Assembly: GCF_947492455.1 (NCBI RefSeq)
Contig: NZ_CANLNB010000004.1
Span: forward strand, 310,001 to 374,000
DNA: 64,000 nt
Origin: an uncultured Aliiroseovarius sp.
GTDB taxonomy: Bacteria; Pseudomonadota; Alphaproteobacteria; Rhodobacterales; Rhodobacteraceae
Reading direction: 5' to 3'
Shown here: one piece after another, positions 51,380 through 59,827 of the stretch
Layout of the letters: every line of letters starts with the position of its first letter
How positions within the stretch are numbered: the first letter of the stretch is position 1
Program-made: the position numbers and the translations under genes
Notes under the pieces: generated by a model
Seen by the model: only the letters and a program-made list of their open reading frames with translations
Told to the model about the DNA's origin: nothing
Database searches by the model: none

Positions 51380-52579
51380 ATGCTGGCTGGCAAACACATC
51401 CTTCTGATCATCGGCGGCGGCATCGCGGCCTTCAAATCCTTGGACCTAATCCGGCGCCTGCGTGAACGCGGGGCCGAGGTCACACCCGTGATCACCAAAG
51501 CCGGGCAGGAATTCGTGACGCCGTTGTCGGCGTCCGGGCTGGCGGCGAACAAGGTTTACATTGATCTGTTTGACCTGACCGACGAGGCCGAGATGGGCCA
51601 CATCGAGCTATCCCGTGCTGCCGACTTGGTGGTCGTCGCGCCGGCCACGGCAGACCTTTTGGGCAAGATGGCCGGGGGGCTGGCGAATGATCTGGCCTCG
51701 ACCCTTTTAATGGCGACGGACAAGCGCGTGCTGGTCGCGCCCGCGATGAACGTGCGCATGTGGGAACACCCGGCCTGTCAGCGCAACGTAGAAACTCTGA
51801 AAGGCGACGGCGTTCTGTTCGTCGGCCCGAACGAAGGCGCGATGGCCTGTGGCGAGTTCGGTCCGGGCCGGATGTCCGAGCCGTTGGAGATCGTATCCGC
51901 TGTTGAAGCCGCTTTGATGGACGGTCCCTTGAAGGGCAAGCATGTGCTTGTGACCTCGGGGCCGACGCATGAGCCGATTGATCCTGTGCGCTATATCGCC
52001 AACCGATCATCCGGGGCGCAGGGTACTGCGCTGGGCCGCGCTTTGGCCGCACTTGGGGCAGATGTGACCTTTGTTACTGGGCCTGCTGACGTGCCGCCGC
52101 CTGAGGGGGTAAAGGTGGTGAAGGTGCAATCGGCGCAAGAGATGCTGAAGGCTGTGAAAAAGGCGCTGCCCGCCGATGCCGCTGTCTTTGCGGCCGCCGT
52201 GGCGGACTGGCGTGTGGCCTCGGCCTCGGACAGCAAGATCAAGAAGGACGGCAAGGGCAGTCTGCCGGTGCTGAAGTTTGCCGAGAACCCCGACATCCTT
52301 GCAACCGTCAGCCAGATGAAGAAGGGCCGCCCGCCATTGGTTGTGGGGTTTGCCGCCGAGACCGACGACGTGATGGCCAACGCCACGTCCAAGCGTGAAC
52401 GCAAAGGCTGTGACTGGATTGTTGCCAACGATGTCAGCCCGGAAACTGGGATTATGGGTGGGTCTGAAAATGCGGTGACTCTGATTTCCGAGACTGGCGT
52501 CGATGTCTGGCCGCGTATGGGCAAGGACGATGTCGCCCGTCAGCTGGCCGCGCGGATTGCCGAGGCGCTGGCGGAATAG
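51380..52579 (+). CDS. coaBC: Bifunctional phosphopantothenoylcysteine decarboxylase/synthetase
   Basis: Two steps of coenzyme A synthesis in one 399-residue protein. The CoaC half binds FMN and decarboxylates: [15 protein letters not shown], the conserved APAMNVRMW and the active-site Cys in [12 protein letters not shown]. The CoaB half joins phosphopantothenate and cysteine: [32 protein letters not shown] and [10 protein letters not shown]. The ATG at 51380 follows AAAGGGGAT. Repeat copy 6 and dut follow, with only 49 bases between the stop and the dut start. Confidence 0.95.
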   Translation: MLAGKHILLIIGGGIAAFKSLDLIRRLRERGAEVTPVITKAGQEFVTPLSASGLAANKVYIDLFDLTDEAEMGHIELSRAADLVVVAPATADLLGKMAGGLANDLASTLLMATDKRVLVAPAMNVRMWEHPACQRNVETLKGDGVLFVGPNEGAMACGEFGPGRMSEPLEIVSAVEAALMDGPLKGKHVLVTSGPTHEPIDPVRYIANRSSGAQGTALGRALAALGADVTFVTGPADVPPPEGVKVVKVQSAQEMLKAVKKALPADAAVFAAAVADWRVASASDSKIKKDGKGSLPVLKFAENPDILATVSQMKKGRPPLVVGFAAETDDVMANATSKRERKGCDWIVANDVSPETGIMGGSENAVTLISETGVDVWPRMGKDDVARQLAARIAEALAE

Positions 52580-52587
52580 ATTCAATG

Positions 52588-52600
52588 CCTCCGGCGGAGG
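52588..52600. repeat. Small hairpin after coaBC
   Basis: CCTCC-GGC-GGAGG, a perfect 5-bp stem, leads directly into repeat copy 6. Confidence 0.45.
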
Positions 52601-52619
52601 TATTTATGACAAGAAAATG
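52592..52619 (+). repeat. Dispersed 3'-end repeat box, copy 6
   Basis: Reads CGGCGGAGG then TATTTATGACAAGAAAATG. It is oriented with coaBC, 13 bases after its stop. Its last three bases are an in-frame ATG for dut, but the ribosome site GAGGGGG favours the next ATG at 52629. Confidence 0.7.
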
Positions 52620-52628
52620 AGGGGGCCG

Positions 52629-53093
52629 ATGCCACAGATCAAAGTTCTTCGGGAAGAGGGCGCGGATGCGGCCGTGGCGCTTCCGTCCTATGAGACTGCC
52701 GGGGCGGCGGGTGCGGATTTGCGCGCCAATCTGCCCGAAGCGGATCGTGCTGCGGGATGGGTTTTGGCGCCGATGGAGCGGCGGATTGTGCCGACTGGAT
52801 TGCGTGTTGAAATCCCAGATGGGTTTGAAATGCAGATCCGTCCGCGGTCCGGGTTGGCGGCCAAACATGGTGTGACGCTGGCCAATGCGCCGGGGACAAT
52901 CGACAGTGACTATCGCGGGCCGCTTGGGGTGATCTTGATCAATCTGGGCGCTGAGCCCTTCACCGTTGGCCACGGCGAGCGCATCGCGCAGGCGGTGATC
53001 GCACCTGTGGTGCAGGCCGACTATGTTCAGGTGGACGCGCTGGGTGATACCTCGCGCGGGGCCGGTGGGTTCGGGTCAACGGGGCGCGGCTAA
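52629..53093 (+). CDS. dut: dUTPase
   Basis: Trimeric dUTP pyrophosphatase (154 residues) that keeps uracil out of DNA. The five family motifs are readable: [17 protein letters not shown], the active-site Asp in [13 protein letters not shown], the ERIAQ stretch, and the C-terminal flexible arm [10 protein letters not shown]. The start at 52629 is preferred over the in-frame ATG at 52617 inside repeat copy 6 because of the GAGGGGG ribosome site. The next gene starts one base after the stop. Confidence 0.94.
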   Translation: MPQIKVLREEGADAAVALPSYETAGAAGADLRANLPEADRAAGWVLAPMERRIVPTGLRVEIPDGFEMQIRPRSGLAAKHGVTLANAPGTIDSDYRGPLGVILINLGAEPFTVGHGERIAQAVIAPVVQADYVQVDALGDTSRGAGGFGSTGRG

Positions 53094-53094
53094 G

Positions 53095-54126
53095 ATGGCG
53101 TGGGTCCTTCTGACATTGGCGCTGATCTGGTTGGGCGGCGCCTATATGCGGTTCTCGAAGGCGCAGCGCTGGTATCTGACGGGGCTTGTCGCGGTGGTCG
53201 TTTTGCTGAGCTTCGCGGTTCTGCCTGCTGGCAATCCCATCGCCGCCAGTCTGGGCGGCAACTTCACCATCTGGGCCGTGTTCTTTGCGATGATCGGGCT
53301 GGCTGCGCTGTATGGGCGTGGGCTAGCGTGGCTGAAGTCTCGCGTGCCAGAGGCGCCGGCGGCAGACACGGATGACGGCCCCTTCACGGATACCGAGTTG
53401 GAACGCTACGCCCGCCACATCGTCTTGCGCGAAATTGGTGGGCCGGGGCAGGTGGCGCTGAAAGAGGCCAAGTTGCTGGTCATCGGCGCAGGGGGGCTTG
53501 GTTCGCCGGTGCTGTTGTATCTGGCAGCCGCTGGCGTCGGCACCATAGGCGTGATTGACGATGACGTGGTCGACAATTCGAACCTGCAGCGGCAGGTAAT
53601 CCACCGTGACGCCGACATTGGCGTGCCCAAGGTCTTTTCAGCCGAAGCCGCGATGAAGGCCCAAAACCCCGCCATCGAGGTCCGCCCGTATAATCGCCGC
53701 CTGACGGAGGATATCGCCGAGGATTTGCTGTCGGACTATGACCTGATCCTCGAAGGCTCGGACAATTTCGAGACGCGCTATCTGGTCAACCGCGTCGCCG
53801 CCAAGCTGGGCAAACCCGTCATCGGCGGCGCGCTTAGCCAGTGGGAGGGGCAAGTCTCGACCTTCGATCCCGCGCGCGGCGCGCCTTGCTATCAATGCAT
53901 CTTCCCCGAGGCCCCGGCCGCCGGTTTGGCCCCGTCCTGTTCAGAAGCCGGCGTCGTCGGCCCGCTGCCTGCCATCATCGGTGGCATCATGGCGACGGAA
54001 GCCGTGAAAGAGATCATCGGCGCGGGCGAGGGCCTGCGTGGCCGGATGCTGATCTATGATGCGATGTATGCGGAGACGCGGGTGATCAAGACCAAGCGGC
54101 GCGAGGGGTGTGAGGCCTGTGGGTGA
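53095..54126 (+). CDS. MoeB/ThiF-family adenylyltransferase with N-terminal membrane segments
   Basis: A 343-residue protein. The first about 85 residues hold three hydrophobic segments (about 2-17, 28-44 and 57-75). From residue about 100 it is a MoeB/ThiF E1-like enzyme: YARHIVLREIGGPGQ, the ATP loop GAGGLGSP, DDDVVDNSNLQRQV, the zinc Cys pairs CYQC and CEAC, and SEAGVVGPLPAIIGG. Such enzymes adenylate the C-terminal Gly of MoaD or ThiS for sulfur transfer. There is no rhodanese domain. Membrane anchoring is unusual compared with E. coli MoeB. It starts one base after dut, so the two are probably co-transcribed. Confidence 0.85.
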   Translation: MAWVLLTLALIWLGGAYMRFSKAQRWYLTGLVAVVVLLSFAVLPAGNPIAASLGGNFTIWAVFFAMIGLAALYGRGLAWLKSRVPEAPAADTDDGPFTDTELERYARHIVLREIGGPGQVALKEAKLLVIGAGGLGSPVLLYLAAAGVGTIGVIDDDVVDNSNLQRQVIHRDADIGVPKVFSAEAAMKAQNPAIEVRPYNRRLTEDIAEDLLSDYDLILEGSDNFETRYLVNRVAAKLGKPVIGGALSQWEGQVSTFDPARGAPCYQCIFPEAPAAGLAPSCSEAGVVGPLPAIIGGIMATEAVKEIIGAGEGLRGRMLIYDAMYAETRVIKTKRREGCEACG

Positions 54127-54177
54127 TGGGTTCAGGTATCATCCAATCTGTTTCGTCCTAACCAGTTGGAAACCGTG

Positions 54178-54687
54178 ATGACCAGGAAAACAGATCGCGA
54201 CAGTCTCCGGCAAGAATTGAGCGCACTTCTGGCTGGTTTGGAGTTCTATCGCTCTTGGGCAATTGACGCACTAGAGATAGAGAATGGGCACGTCACCCAA
54301 GAGGTCCTCGATCAGATTGTAATGCCGTCTTCATTCTATTTGGATGTTTTTGACGATGCACCGGACGCGCGTTGTTCTCAAGTGCTCACAGAGGTTCGAA
54401 ACTGGTATTCGCACACTGCCAAGGACTTGCCAAAGCAACGCGGCGAGAAAGAGGCGCAGACGTTTTTTGACGGCTTTCAAGACGCTCTGGGATTCGATTT
54501 TCACACTGCCTCAAAGAACGTTCGCAACGTTGCAGAAAAAGCGTTGAAGCAGAAACAGATATTGAACGACGAGGACTACGAGACTCTTTTCGAGCTTGAA
54601 ACCAATCTGTCTCAGCACATTCTGAACGCGGAAGAAATGGGTCAGATTTCTCGGCTACTGCGGTTGTTTGAGGACGCGCAGAAATAG
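54178..54687 (+). CDS. Hypothetical protein, lower-GC orphan
   Basis: A 169-residue protein I do not recognise. It is predicted helical and acidic with no signal peptide or TM segment; Leu/Glu-rich stretches (LEIENGHVTQEVL, EKALKQKQILNDEDY) may form helical bundles. The start is uncertain: the ATG at 54178 follows GGA 8 bases upstream. Composition is clearly AT-richer than the neighbours: in three 60-base lines I counted 42-50% GC. It may be a recent acquisition. It lies 51 bases after the MoeB-like gene and 53 before the peptidase, without visible mobile-element ends. Confidence 0.7.
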   Translation: MTRKTDRDSLRQELSALLAGLEFYRSWAIDALEIENGHVTQEVLDQIVMPSSFYLDVFDDAPDARCSQVLTEVRNWYSHTAKDLPKQRGEKEAQTFFDGFQDALGFDFHTASKNVRNVAEKALKQKQILNDEDYETLFELETNLSQHILNAEEMGQISRLLRLFEDAQK

Positions 54688-54740
54688 CCCCCTTCCATTC
54701 CCCCCTCACGCCCCCTAGCTTTCCCTCAAAGGAGATCCCC

Positions 54741-56759
54741 ATGACCAACCCGCTTCTGTCCGCTTGGGACACGCCCTTTGAGCTGCCGCCGTTTGACCTG
54801 ATCACGGATTCCGATTTCGAACCGGCTTTCCATGCTGCGCTGGACGACACTCGCGCGGCCATTGCGGCGATCACGGACACCAAAGACGCGCCGACATTTG
54901 CCAATACGATCGAGGCCTTAGAGCTTTCCGACGCGCTGCTCGACCGCGTGTTGGGCGTGTTTTACAACGTGGCGGGCGCTGACAGCAGCCCCGCGCGCGA
55001 GGAATTGCAGCGCACGTTCTCGCCCTTGTTGGCAGCGTTTTCGTCTGAGGTGACGATGAACGCGGATCTGTTTAAGCGGATCGAGACGCTATGGCAATCG
55101 CGCGATGGCTTGGGGCTGACCGATGAACAATCCCGCGTTCTGATGCTGACCCGCCGTCGGTTCGTGCGGTCCGGTGCGTTGCTTGAAGGCGGGGATCGGG
55201 AACGGTTGAAAGAGGTGTTGGAGCGTCTTGCCACATTGGGGACCGAGTTCACCCAGAACCTTCTGGCAGATGAACGCAGCTGGTTCATGCCCTTGGGCGA
55301 AGGTGACTTGGAGGGGCTGCCCGATTTCGTGCTCGACGCCGCCCGCGCGGCTGGGGCCGAGAAGGGTGTGGACGGGCCCGCGGTGACGCTCTCGCGCTCG
55401 GTCATCACGCCGTTTTTGCAGCATTCGACCCGCCGTGATCTGCGGCAGAAGGCCTATGAAGCGTACACCGCCCGAGGTGCCAATGGCGGCGACACGGATA
55501 ACCGTGCGATTGCCGCCGAGACGCTGCAATTACGTGAAGAGCGCGCGCGTCTGTTGGGCTATGACAGCTTCGCCGCCTTCAAGCTTGAGACCGAGATGGC
55601 GGGCACGCCTGACCGGGTGCGCGAACTGCTGATGCAGGTTTGGGAACCAGCGCGGGATGCGGCGAACAAAGACGCCGCTCGCATGACCGAGATGCTGCAC
55701 GCGGGCGGTCATAATGGCGATCTGGAGCCGTGGGATTGGCATTTCTATGCGGAACGTCGGCGCGAGGCCGAGCATGATCTGGACGAGGCCGAGATCAAGC
55801 CGTTCTTGCAGCTCGACCGGATGATTGAAGCGTCGTTTGACACCGCGAACCGCCTGTTCGGGCTGGAGTTCGCGTCCTTGGACGTGACGCTCTATCACCC
55901 CGACGCCCGCGCTTGGGAAGTGACGCGGGGTGGCCAGCATATCGCGGTCTTCGTGGGTGACTATTTTGCCCGTGGATCGAAACGCTCCGGCGCGTGGTGC
56001 TCGGCGATGCGCAGCCAGCAGAAACTGGCGGGCGACATCCGTCCCATCGTGGTCAACGTGTGTAACTTCGCTAAGCCCGAGGACGGCCAGCCCGGCCTTC
56101 TGTCTTGGGACGATGCGCGGACCCTGTTCCATGAATTTGGCCACGCGCTGCACCAGATGCTGTCTGATGTGACCTATCCGTCGATCTCGGGCACGTCCGT
56201 GGCCCGCGATTTCGTTGAGCTGCCCAGCCAGCTTTATGAGCACTGGCTGGAGGTGCCCGAGGTGCTGGGCAAGTTCGCCACCCATGCCAAGACCGGTGAG
56301 GCGATGCCGAAGTCGCTGCTGGACAAGCTGCTGGCGGCATCGACCCATGACACCGGGTTTCAGACGGTCGAGTTCCTGTCCTCGGCCATTGTTGATCTGG
56401 ACTTCCACGACGGCGCGGCCCCGGCCGATCCGATGGCGGCGCAGGCGGCGACGCTCGACCGCATCGGCATGCCCGCTGCCATTCGCATGCGCCACGCCAC
56501 CCCGCATTTCGCCCATGTCTTTGCGGGCGACGGATATTCGTCGGGGTACTACAGCTACATGTGGTCCGAGGTCATGGATGCCGACGCTTTCGACGCCTTC
56601 ACCGAGACCGGAGACGCCTTCGATCCGTCAATGGCCGCGAAACTGGAAGAGCATATCCTGTCGAAAGGCGGGTCCGTGGATGCGGCAGACCTGTACACCG
56701 CGTTCCGGGGCCGTTTGCCCGGGGTCGAGCCGCTTCTGAAAGGGCGCGGGTTGACTTAA
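54741..56759 (+). CDS. M3 family metallopeptidase (oligopeptidase/dipeptidyl carboxypeptidase type)
   Basis: A 672-residue zinc peptidase of the thimet oligopeptidase family, acting on short peptides, probably in the cytosol since no signal peptide is seen. The zinc motif HEFGHALHQML (His and Glu ligands) lies about residue 465, and the substrate-closing segment DGYSSGYYSYMWSEV follows near the C terminus, with Tyr residues that stabilise the transition state. Length and layout fit Dcp/OpdA. It has a good ribosome site (AAAGGAGAT). Its stop overlaps the convergent cation transporter gene by four bases. Its action would suit peptides brought in by Opp. Confidence 0.93.
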   Translation: MTNPLLSAWDTPFELPPFDLITDSDFEPAFHAALDDTRAAIAAITDTKDAPTFANTIEALELSDALLDRVLGVFYNVAGADSSPAREELQRTFSPLLAAFSSEVTMNADLFKRIETLWQSRDGLGLTDEQSRVLMLTRRRFVRSGALLEGGDRERLKEVLERLATLGTEFTQNLLADERSWFMPLGEGDLEGLPDFVLDAARAAGAEKGVDGPAVTLSRSVITPFLQHSTRRDLRQKAYEAYTARGANGGDTDNRAIAAETLQLREERARLLGYDSFAAFKLETEMAGTPDRVRELLMQVWEPARDAANKDAARMTEMLHAGGHNGDLEPWDWHFYAERRREAEHDLDEAEIKPFLQLDRMIEASFDTANRLFGLEFASLDVTLYHPDARAWEVTRGGQHIAVFVGDYFARGSKRSGAWCSAMRSQQKLAGDIRPIVVNVCNFAKPEDGQPGLLSWDDARTLFHEFGHALHQMLSDVTYPSISGTSVARDFVELPSQLYEHWLEVPEVLGKFATHAKTGEAMPKSLLDKLLAASTHDTGFQTVEFLSSAIVDLDFHDGAAPADPMAAQAATLDRIGMPAAIRMRHATPHFAHVFAGDGYSSGYYSYMWSEVMDADAFDAFTETGDAFDPSMAAKLEEHILSKGGSVDAADLYTAFRGRLPGVEPLLKGRGLT

Positions 56760-57667
56760 CCTTTTTGGGGGTCGTCGGGATGCGTTTCGACCCCCACAGG
56801 ATCCTTGTGGATCAGCACATCCGTATTCGGGTAAGCGCGCAGAATGGCGCGTCGGAGGCTGGCGCCGATCGCGTGCGCCTCGTCCAGCGTTTGTGCGCCG
56901 TCCAGCTCGATATGCAGGTTGATAAAGGTGATCGAGCCTGCCCGGCGAGTCTTTAGATCGTGAAAGCCGTGGATGCCGGGGTGGTTGCGGGCGATGGCCT
57001 CGACCCCCGCAATCACGGCGGGATCGGCGGCGCGATCCATCAAGGCGTCCCACGCGGTTTTGAAAATGCGCAGGGCACCCACGGCCAGCATGATCGCGGC
57101 GCCGATGGCGACGACGCTGTCGATCTGCTCCATCCCGAACCAGGCGGCGGCCCAGAGCGACAGGATCGCGCCGATATTGGGGATGAGGTCGCCCAGATAG
57201 TGCAGGCTGTCGGCCTTCACGACGGCAGAGCCGGTGCGCGTGGCGACATGGCGTTGCCACAGGACCAAGGCCAGCGTCAGCACGATCGAGACGACCATGA
57301 CGAAGATACCGCTTTCATGGGCCATGATTGGAGCGGGCTCTCCTGACAACAGGCGTGCCACGGCGGCCCACGCGATGATTCCGGCGGAGACCAGAATGAA
57401 CAGGCTTTGCCCAAGTGCGGCCAGATCCTCGGCCGAGGAATGGCCAAAGGCGTGATCCTCGTCCGCGGGGCGTGAGGCGTACCAGATCGCGGCAAGCGCC
57501 CCCAGCGACACCATCAGATCCATTGCACTGTCTGCCAGCGATGCGGCCACAGACAGCGCTTGAGTTTCGCCAAGCGCCCATAGCTTCAACGCCACAAGCG
57601 TGACAGCGACAAGCGCGGAAGCGGCACCCGCCGAGAGGTTCAGTTTGGTGTCGTCAGGTTTATTCAT
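56756..57667 (-). CDS. Cation diffusion facilitator (FieF-like)
   Basis: A 303-residue metal/H+ antiporter that exports divalent metals such as Zn2+ or Fe2+. Six TM helices are expected. The TM2 metal site reads SLADSAMDLMVS (two Asp in DSxxD) and TM5 reads DSLHYLGDLIPN (HYxxD), the FieF-type set of DDHD residues; the C-terminal domain has HGFHDLKTRRAG and NLHIELDG, which fit the cytoplasmic metal-binding part. The metal cannot be told. It overlaps the M3 peptidase tail by four bases. Confidence 0.92.
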   Translation of the reverse strand: MNKPDDTKLNLSAGAASALVAVTLVALKLWALGETQALSVAASLADSAMDLMVSLGALAAIWYASRPADEDHAFGHSSAEDLAALGQSLFILVSAGIIAWAAVARLLSGEPAPIMAHESGIFVMVVSIVLTLALVLWQRHVATRTGSAVVKADSLHYLGDLIPNIGAILSLWAAAWFGMEQIDSVVAIGAAIMLAVGALRIFKTAWDALMDRAADPAVIAGVEAIARNHPGIHGFHDLKTRRAGSITFINLHIELDGAQTLDEAHAIGASLRRAILRAYPNTDVLIHKDPVGVETHPDDPQKG

Positions 57668-57712
57668 ATGTCTGGGCTAGCCCACGCGGGCGGGGGGCGC
57701 AAGTTGCGTGCG

Positions 57713-58246
57713 CTACTTGATCTCTTCATCGGGGCCAACGCCCCAGATCGTATCTTTGGTGGTCCAACCGCGAATCCCATCGGCTTTCAGCCGGCACCAG
57801 ACAGGCCCGCAGCTTTCGATCCGAGCGATTACGCCCGCCTCGAGATAGGCATTGATCTGGCTATCCGGGTCCGCGCGGCTGTAGAGTGGCGTCAGGTCTT
57901 GATCGACAATTGCGGTACGTGCGCCGGACAAAAGCGAGTAGTGGACCCAACCGCCAACACCGTCGCGATCCTGCACCTGACGCCAGTGCTCGTATTCGCC
58001 GATGACACGCAGCGGCATCCCGCGTTTTTTGTACACCCAGTCAATGCGATGCCTCAGGGATGGGCCGCGGCGTACATTGCCTTCGGACCCTTTCAAAGAC
58101 ACAAAACGGGGAATCGGCAGGTTGGTGACTGCGCCGCGTTCCACCTTGGCTTCTGGGATTGGATCGGTCTGCGCATGGCTTATCTGAGCGGCCAGAACAG
58201 CAGCGCATATGGATGCTGCAAAACGGATGCCAAATCGAAAACTCAC
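57713..58246 (-). CDS. Secreted SH3-like domain protein
   Basis: A 177-residue exported protein with signal peptide (cleavage near SHA, about residue 25). Two bacterial SH3 (SH3b) repeats: the first, from about residue 50, has FVSLKGSEGNVRRGPSLRH and YEHWRQVQDRDGVGGWVH; the second has YSRADPDSQINAYLEAGV and CGPVWCRLKADGIRGWT with a Cys pair that could form a disulfide. It probably binds the cell wall or another periplasmic partner. The start is a GTG at 58246 with AGGAG upstream. It is divergent from the dehydrogenase gene (134-base spacer). Confidence 0.85.
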   Translation of the reverse strand: MSFRFGIRFAASICAAVLAAQISHAQTDPIPEAKVERGAVTNLPIPRFVSLKGSEGNVRRGPSLRHRIDWVYKKRGMPLRVIGEYEHWRQVQDRDGVGGWVHYSLLSGARTAIVDQDLTPLYSRADPDSQINAYLEAGVIARIESCGPVWCRLKADGIRGWTTKDTIWGVGPDEEIK

Positions 58247-58380
58247 ACTGATCTCCTGCTGCCCAACACCGCCCGCGCAATTTTATTTCGTCTGCGATCC
58301 GGAGAGAGCTTGTACCTTGCCTCGTTCCTTGTCACTTTGTCAGGGACACGCGCAAAAGAAAACCCGCAGGGAGGGCTCGC

Positions 58381-59367
58381 ATGAGTGCTGAACGTCTAAG
58401 TGTTGTCGTGACGCGACGGTTGCCCGAGGTTGTCGAGACCCGGATGATGGAGTTGTTCGACGTTGAACTTCGGGACGATGACAAACCGATGAGCCAAGCC
58501 GAGCTTGCTGACGCGATGAAGCGTTGCGACGTGCTGGTACCGACCATCAATGACCGGATTGATGCCAATATGTTGGCGGGCGCCGGTGAACGCCTTCGAT
58601 TGATCGCCAACTATGGCGCGGGCGTGGACCATATTGATGTCGGATCGGCCCGTCAGCGTGGCATTCTGGTATCCAACACACCGGGCGTATCTGCCGATGA
58701 CACGGCGGACATGGCCATCGCGCTGATTCTTGCCGTCACCCGCCGCTTCCCGGAAGGCATCCGCATGATGGCGTCTGGCGAATGGGAGGGCTGGTCGCCC
58801 ACCGCCATGCTGGGCCGCCGCATTCAAGGCCGCCGCGTCGGTATCTTGGGCATGGGCCGGATCGGTCAGGCCGTCGCCGCGCGGGCGCGCGCCTTTGGGA
58901 TGCAGGTCCATTATCATAACCGCCGCCGTCTACACGCGCAGATCGAAGAGCAGTACGAGGCCACCTATTGGGAAAGCCTTGACCAGATGGTGGCGCGGAT
59001 GGATGTGATTTCCATCAACTGTCCGCACACACCGTCGACATTCCATCTGATGAACGCCCGCCGTCTGAAGCTTCTGAAGCCTGATGCAGTGATCGTGAAC
59101 ACCTCGCGCGGGGAAGTAATTGACGAAAACGCGCTGACCCGAATGCTGCGCGCGGGCGAGATCGCCGGCGCCGGTTTGGATGTCTACGAGCACGGCAACG
59201 AAATTAACCCCCGTCTGCGGGACCTGCCCAATGTGGTGGCTTTGCCGCATATGGGGTCGGCCACGGTCGAAGGGCGCATCGAGATGGGTGAGAAGGTTCT
59301 GATCAACATCAAGACCTTCGCCGACGGCCACCGTCCGCCTGATCAAGTTGTGCCGGGGATGCTGTGA
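58381..59367 (+). CDS. D-2-hydroxyacid dehydrogenase (glyoxylate/hydroxypyruvate reductase type)
   Basis: A 328-residue NAD(P)-dependent oxidoreductase. The NAD-binding loop GILGMGRIGQAVAARA lies near residue 158; catalytic Arg is in NTSRGEVID and the catalytic His in LPHMGSAT. It resembles the GyaR/GhrB branch that reduces glyoxylate or hydroxypyruvate; the exact substrate is inferred. The ATG follows AGGGAGG. The next gene begins two bases after the stop. Confidence 0.9.
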   Translation: MSAERLSVVVTRRLPEVVETRMMELFDVELRDDDKPMSQAELADAMKRCDVLVPTINDRIDANMLAGAGERLRLIANYGAGVDHIDVGSARQRGILVSNTPGVSADDTADMAIALILAVTRRFPEGIRMMASGEWEGWSPTAMLGRRIQGRRVGILGMGRIGQAVAARARAFGMQVHYHNRRRLHAQIEEQYEATYWESLDQMVARMDVISINCPHTPSTFHLMNARRLKLLKPDAVIVNTSRGEVIDENALTRMLRAGEIAGAGLDVYEHGNEINPRLRDLPNVVALPHMGSATVEGRIEMGEKVLINIKTFADGHRPPDQVVPGML

Positions 59368-59368
59368 C

Positions 59369-59779
59369 TTGCACCTAATCGCTCTTTACTATGCCGCGCC
59401 GATTTTCCTGATCGTCGCATTAGTAATGGCGAAGTCGAAAAGTGATCGTGATGCTAAGTGTTCGTACGTGACACGTTCTCATTTCTGGGGCTATGTCCTG
59501 GGTTATTCGGCCGTGTTTTGCGCAGCGCTTGTTTTGTTCTTCGCCTTGCCCGTGATTGTCTTCACGCCGCTTTCGGAATGGCCGCCTTACTTACTTTGGG
59601 TCGCTCTTTGGGCAGGTGCGATTTTGATCACGGGTATTTTGACACTCAGGAGAAGCCGGTATGGCACTATGTTTTTGGTAGTGCTGTCAGCGTTCCCCCC
59701 TATCTGGATTCTTTGGGGCATTTATTTGCGAAATCGTTGGCAAGAGTTGTCGATGTCAGAGCCATCCCGAGGACGATAA
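59369..59779 (+). CDS. Hypothetical membrane protein
   Basis: A 136-residue protein with about four hydrophobic segments (ALYYAAPIFLIVALVMA, YVLGYSAVFCAALVLFFALP, LWVALWAGAILITGILT, MFLVVLSAFPPIWILWGIYL) and a basic end. I do not recognise the family. The TTG start at 59369 is proposed because it follows GGGGA and lies two bases after the dehydrogenase stop; no good ATG exists before the first TM segment. Composition is lower in GC than the neighbours (two hand-counted lines at 50%). The overlapping frame 59458-59826 is discarded. Confidence 0.55.
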   Translation: MHLIALYYAAPIFLIVALVMAKSKSDRDAKCSYVTRSHFWGYVLGYSAVFCAALVLFFALPVIVFTPLSEWPPYLLWVALWAGAILITGILTLRRSRYGTMFLVVLSAFPPIWILWGIYLRNRWQELSMSEPSRGR

Positions 59780-59827
59780 AGGGTGCTAGAACACATTTTT
59801 TGAGCAACAGGGTTAAGGAAGGTTAAC

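Noticed and set aside
52617-52628. ATG at the end of repeat copy 6 as the dut start
   Set aside because: The next ATG at 52629 has a GAGGGGG ribosome site and gives the usual dUTPase length.
59458-59826. Alternative frame of 122 codons overlapping the small membrane protein gene
   Set aside because: The frame at 59369-59779 gives four clean hydrophobic segments and abuts the upstream stop; the alternative has none of these.
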